From: Aureibaculum sp. 2308TA14-22
GTDB taxonomy: Bacteria; Bacteroidota; Bacteroidia; Flavobacteriales; Flavobacteriaceae
Assembly (NCBI RefSeq): GCF_040538665.1
Contig: NZ_JBEWXT010000001.1
Location: forward strand, 1,948,501-2,012,500
Length of the DNA stretch: 64,000 bases
Reading direction: 5' to 3'
The notes below the pieces were generated by a model. That model was not told the origin of the DNA and did no database searches. It was given only the letters and a program-made list of their open reading frames with translations. The position numbers were made by a program, and so were the translations under genes. This document shows, piece after piece, positions 61,057 to 64,000 of the stretch (the stretch's first letter is position 1; each line of letters begins with the position of its first letter).

Positions 61057-62109
61057 GTGCAAACCATTGCAATTCTATACCAAGCCAAACTTCCGCCCAT
61101 TAGAAATGGGATTCAAAAACCAATGAAACCTGGCGGATATTCCGATAGTGGAGCAGATATTGCTTGCGAATTAAATAAACATGGAATACCCATTGTAACA
61201 CCAGTAGATCATCCAAAAATTTTAACTGATTTAGATTGGGTTTTTCCAGATACCCGAGAAGGAATTCAAAATGCCTTAGACAAAGGAGCCAATACATTTT
61301 GGTTAAATACGGTTTTATACAAAGACCACGAAATAGAAAATTTCTTTGGTCAAAAAATTCAATTTGTTGGACAAATGCCGCATCAAGTAGATGCTTTTGA
61401 TGACAAATATTTTACGAATGAATTGCTGCGAAAAAACCAAATTTCGATTCCTAAAACGGAACTGATCTCCATTGAAAATTTATCCAATTATTCTTTGAGT
61501 ATTGATTTTCCAATGGTTGTTAAACCTATAAGAGGTAGAGGCAGTCAAGGCGTTTCTTTGGTCAACAACCCAAAAGAATTGGACAACAAGCTAAACGAAC
61601 TTTTTTCGAATGCCGCCTATGGAAATACCGTTTACGTTGAGCAATTTTTAAGTGGTCAAGAAATAACGGTTACTGTAATGCCTCCTGGCAGTTATTTGAT
61701 TGACAATCAGGTAACGCATAATCATAAACCCTGGTGTTTACCTGCTGTTAAAAGAGTTAACCATAAAGAGGGAATAGCACCTTATAGTGGTGTTGTAGCG
61801 GTAATGAAAAACAGTTCAGTCCTTGAGGATAGCGAGTTAAAATCAACTAACATTAAAGCGGTTTACCGACAATGTGTAAAAGCAGCCCAATTACTAAATC
61901 TTAAGGCACCTATACGTATAGATTGCCGTGCAGATGAAAATGGAAATTATTTTTTGTTCGATTTGAATATGAAACCTAACATGACAGGGCCATCAAGACC
62001 GCAACGGCAAAACCAAGATAGTTTGACTTTATTGGCTGCAAGAAAAATAGGTTGGAGTTATTATGACTTATTAAAAAATATACTTAAACAGTCTTGGAAA
62101 GCGAAATAA
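61057..62109 (+). CDS. ATP-grasp ligase (D-Ala-D-Ala ligase-like)
   Basis: A 350-residue ATP-grasp enzyme forming an amide or peptide bond with ATP. An N-terminal pre-ATP-grasp domain (MQTIAILYQAKLPPIRNG) is followed by the ATP-grasp core: FPMVVKPIRGRGSQGVSLV (ATP-binding Lys and Gly loop), VYVEQFLSGQEITVTVM and IRIDCRADENGNYFLFDLNMKPNMTGPS (Mg-binding acidic residues). The start is a GTG at 61057; no better in-frame ATG keeps the first strand. It lies 90 bp after the last GNAT gene and may be the last gene of the run. Substrates unknown. Confidence 0.85.
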   Translation: MQTIAILYQAKLPPIRNGIQKPMKPGGYSDSGADIACELNKHGIPIVTPVDHPKILTDLDWVFPDTREGIQNALDKGANTFWLNTVLYKDHEIENFFGQKIQFVGQMPHQVDAFDDKYFTNELLRKNQISIPKTELISIENLSNYSLSIDFPMVVKPIRGRGSQGVSLVNNPKELDNKLNELFSNAAYGNTVYVEQFLSGQEITVTVMPPGSYLIDNQVTHNHKPWCLPAVKRVNHKEGIAPYSGVVAVMKNSSVLEDSELKSTNIKAVYRQCVKAAQLLNLKAPIRIDCRADENGNYFLFDLNMKPNMTGPSRPQRQNQDSLTLLAARKIGWSYYDLLKNILKQSWKAK

Positions 62110-62401
62110 GAATTCCATTTATAATTAACCGTTCCTTAGTTTTTTAAAATTAAAATAACCTTATTTTTCTCCTAACACCACTACCCTATTCCATTGTTAA
62201 TAAAAACTAGATGTTGCAGCAATAACTATTACTACTAATTTATTAAATTTGTAAACAGTTCGCTGACAAACACTTATTTCCCCTAAGTACTTCACTTTTT
62301 AGAAATTTAGATTTTGTTTAGCATAAGTAACTTATAATTATAAAGGATATAAACGTATTACGTTTATATCCTAATTAACCACAAGCTGAACACAAAAGAA
62401 A
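62110..62401. other. Intergenic region with a long palindrome, no gene seen
   Basis: A 292-bp AT-rich gap. I see no convincing coding frame or RNA gene. Its one clear element is the palindrome at 62344-62372. The region probably contains the end of the ATP-grasp transcript and the promoter of the DUF6161 gene. Confidence 0.6.
62344..62372. promoter_or_regulatory. Perfect 14-bp-arm palindrome upstream of the DUF6161 gene
   Basis: AGGATATAAACGTA (62344-62357) and TACGTTTATATCCT (62359-62372) are exact inverted copies around one T. It lies 29 bp before the ATG at 62402. Without a T run it is not a classical terminator. It could be an operator, or a terminator-like hairpin for the upstream gene. 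Confidence 0.6.
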
Positions 62402-63724
62402 ATGACAACAACAGAAATACGAAAAATGATTGTTGAATCTGAAGATCCAAAATGGTTTAATTCTATGAAGGTAACAATTTCGTATTCTAGGATTGGCTTT
62501 TATCAAACGATTAAAGGATTTAGTGCTATTCATAGATTTTTAAGTCAACAAATAAAGGGATGGGATAAATATGAAGATATTCCTAATGAATTAAATTCGT
62601 CTAAACAGCACTTCACTAATTTGATGAATTTAACTGAGAACTTTATCAATTCATATAAAAATCATAAAGAGCCCCAACTAAATAATGGTTGGAGAAATGT
62701 TCAAAATCAGTTACAAAGTGATGGAAACCAATTTACCTACGATTCGCCACAAACTGAGTTTTTAATTGATTTGAAAAAAGAGTTTCCAAATTATGTTTCT
62801 GGAGCATATTACTATTTAATTGGTTCTTACAATTTTAGTAATCACAACAATTTCACGGGTGCGATTTTAGCTTATGAATTTGAATTAAAAGACCATACAA
62901 ACATTACTCAACGTAGAAATAAAGAAAAGTCATCTATTACGAAAATCCGAAACGATTTAAGAGAACAACTTAATGAGTCTGAAACTCAACTAACGGAACA
63001 TCTTACAAATGCAAATGATGAGTACAAAGAGTACATAGAAAAAATTGAAGATTTTAAAACAGAGAAAGAAGGAATTTTCAATGATTGGTTTGAAGGAAAT
63101 GAAGAAAATGAAGTTAAAGGTGTAAAAGAAGAGTTTGATGACTTTAAAAGCAATAAAGAGTCGATTTTTACCGATTGGTTTGAGGGATCTGAAGGTGTCT
63201 TAGGTGTAAAAAAGAAAGTATCTGATTTAGAACATACTTATGAAGAACTTTTGCGATTAAAAAAGCCTGCGGATTACTGGGATAAGCGAGCCGGAAAATT
63301 AAGAACTCAGGGATGGATTTCTTTCGTTGCGTTAATAATATTTGTTGCAATTGTAGTTTGGTCTTTAGGTGAATTGTTATGGAAAACACCTGAACAAATT
63401 TATACAAGTTTTTTTGACGGAGATAAAAGTGCTGCCATCCGATGGTCAGTAATATATATAACATTTATTTCATTCATGGCTTTTTGCATAAGGGCAATAA
63501 CTAAAGTTATGTTTAGTTCATTTCACCTGGCACGCGATAGCGAAGAAAGAAATACTTTGACCTATTTTTATTTATCACTATTGAATGACTCAAATATTGA
63601 TAAAGAAGACAGACAACTAATAATACAATCACTGTTCAGTAGAGCTGATACCGGGTTACTTAAAGATGATTCTGGACCGACTATGCCAAATGATTTTGGA
63701 GGCAAAATGTTTGGGGGAAATTAA
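62402..63724 (+). CDS. DUF6161 membrane protein with coiled coil and internal duplication
   Basis: A 440-residue protein. The N-terminal part (1-170) is soluble and of unknown fold. A long coiled coil (about 172-290) contains a 30-residue duplication starting at Phe218 and Phe248 (FKxxKExIFxDWFEG). Two membrane helices follow at about 305-325 and 346-366. The cytoplasmic C-terminus (HLARDSEERNTLTYFYLSLL, KEDRQLIIQSLFSR) matches what I recall of DUF6161. The function is unproven; the architecture resembles membrane effectors of accessory or defence loci (inference). Confidence 0.8.
   Translation: MTTTEIRKMIVESEDPKWFNSMKVTISYSRIGFYQTIKGFSAIHRFLSQQIKGWDKYEDIPNELNSSKQHFTNLMNLTENFINSYKNHKEPQLNNGWRNVQNQLQSDGNQFTYDSPQTEFLIDLKKEFPNYVSGAYYYLIGSYNFSNHNNFTGAILAYEFELKDHTNITQRRNKEKSSITKIRNDLREQLNESETQLTEHLTNANDEYKEYIEKIEDFKTEKEGIFNDWFEGNEENEVKGVKEEFDDFKSNKESIFTDWFEGSEGVLGVKKKVSDLEHTYEELLRLKKPADYWDKRAGKLRTQGWISFVALIIFVAIVVWSLGELLWKTPEQIYTSFFDGDKSAAIRWSVIYITFISFMAFCIRAITKVMFSSFHLARDSEERNTLTYFYLSLLNDSNIDKEDRQLIIQSLFSRADTGLLKDDSGPTMPNDFGGKMFGGN
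63053..63232 (+). repeat. Tandem 30-codon duplication inside the DUF6161 gene
   Basis: Residues 218-247 and 248-277 share the pattern FKxxKExIFxDWFEGxE followed by GVKxxxxD, in exact 30-residue register. The copies differ at the DNA level, so the duplication is old or under selection at the protein level. Confidence 0.75.
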
Positions 63725-63781
63725 TAGCAGTGGCTAACAAAGAACTGAGTTAAAAAATAAGTAATTTAAGGTTACCCCTAA

Positions 63782-64000
63782 ATGAAAATAATTAGAGCAT
63801 TAGCTGAAGAAGAAATTGAATTGACAAAACATTTGTTAAGTTTGATACCTTACTTTAAAAAAGGTTTACCTAAAAAAGCTCGGACAATGTACGATGGCGA
63901 AATGGGTTCAATTTCTTTTGATCTTGATGGTAAAGCAGAATTTGGAAAAGTTCTCATAGAGGCTGAGTATAGCGACACGGACGGAGCAAATGTTTTAATT
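63782..64000 (+). CDS. DUF6984-like protein, 3' end cut by window edge
   Basis: The open frame from the ATG at 63782 to the window end gives 73 residues and no stop. It begins MKIIRALAEEEIELTKHLLSL and contains YDGEMGSISFDLDGKAEFG and EAEYSDTDGANVLI. The MxDGxMGS and EAEYxDxDG patterns match what I recall of DUF6984, small proteins often found as immunity-like or accessory genes. It lies 57 bp after the DUF6161 gene on the same strand. Confidence 0.75.
   Translation, partial: MKIIRALAEEEIELTKHLLSLIPYFKKGLPKKARTMYDGEMGSISFDLDGKAEFGKVLIEAEYSDTDGANVLI

Overview
The window is an AT-rich, densely packed stretch of chromosome from a member of the Bacteroidota, most likely a flavobacterium (Flavobacteriaceae). 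The evidence is: several gene starts preceded by the Bacteroidota -7 promoter word TAnnTTTG; a bacillithiol glycosyltransferase (BshA); a flavobacterial-type LptD; a TonB plug protein; and many small families typical of this phylum (DUF937, DUF2853, DUF6787-like, DUF2891, DUF6438-like, DUF6161, DUF6984). I recognised no rRNA, tRNA, CRISPR array or insertion sequence.

Layout. 1-8992: envelope genes (truncated MCE protein, cell-wall amidase, LptD, an MG2-like/TonB-plug protein), then bshA with a small membrane protein. 9052-14571: Nudix hydrolase, acyltransferase, a divergent dps/oxyR peroxide-stress pair, two small conserved proteins, manA and a membrane-anchored thiol peroxidase. 14625-23124: adenosine deaminase, aldo/keto reductase, rlmH, nadC, a two-gene type II restriction-modification system that I assign to the HinP1I (GCGC) family, pcm, a Gfo/Idh oxidoreductase, a 3-hydroxyacyl-CoA dehydrogenase and a secreted protein with a cysteine-rich tail. 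23242-27567: a MacAB-like export operon. 27665-41047: mixed housekeeping and membrane genes (mercaptopyruvate sulfurtransferase, dicarboxylate symporter, folE, msrA, TAT-exported oxidoreductase, M28 peptidase, threonine aldolase, large zinc metalloprotease).

41145-47499: prfB, translationally coupled to a HAD hydrolase broken by a one-base frameshift, then on the other strand a five-gene unit: a DUF2891 lipoprotein, an NRAMP-like transporter without the metal-binding motifs, and pxpA-pxpB-pxpC (5-oxoprolinase). 47545-54123: a DUF6438-like protein, ComM/YifB, an acyltransferase, a PaaK-like ligase and a lipoprotein sulfatase.

54199-62109: a MocR-type regulator (GntR plus aminotransferase domains) faces a run of twelve small same-strand genes: five GNAT acetyltransferases, a DinB-fold protein, two FMN-binding (PNPOx-fold) proteins, a DUF1272 zinc-binding protein, a YgjV-like membrane protein, a small beta-rich protein and an ATP-grasp ligase. 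The short intergenic region carries repeated TCTGGA/TGGACTA words over the likely regulator promoter. This divergon is the best candidate here for an undescribed, possibly PLP-responsive, functional unit. After a 29-bp palindrome, the window ends with a DUF6161 membrane protein that has a 30-residue coiled-coil duplication, and a truncated DUF6984 protein; both may be accessory or defence genes.

The second strong observation concerns restriction. Reading through by eye I found no GCGC tetramer in 64 kb, while about a dozen CGCG tetramers are present. That fits long residence of a GCGC-specific restriction system.
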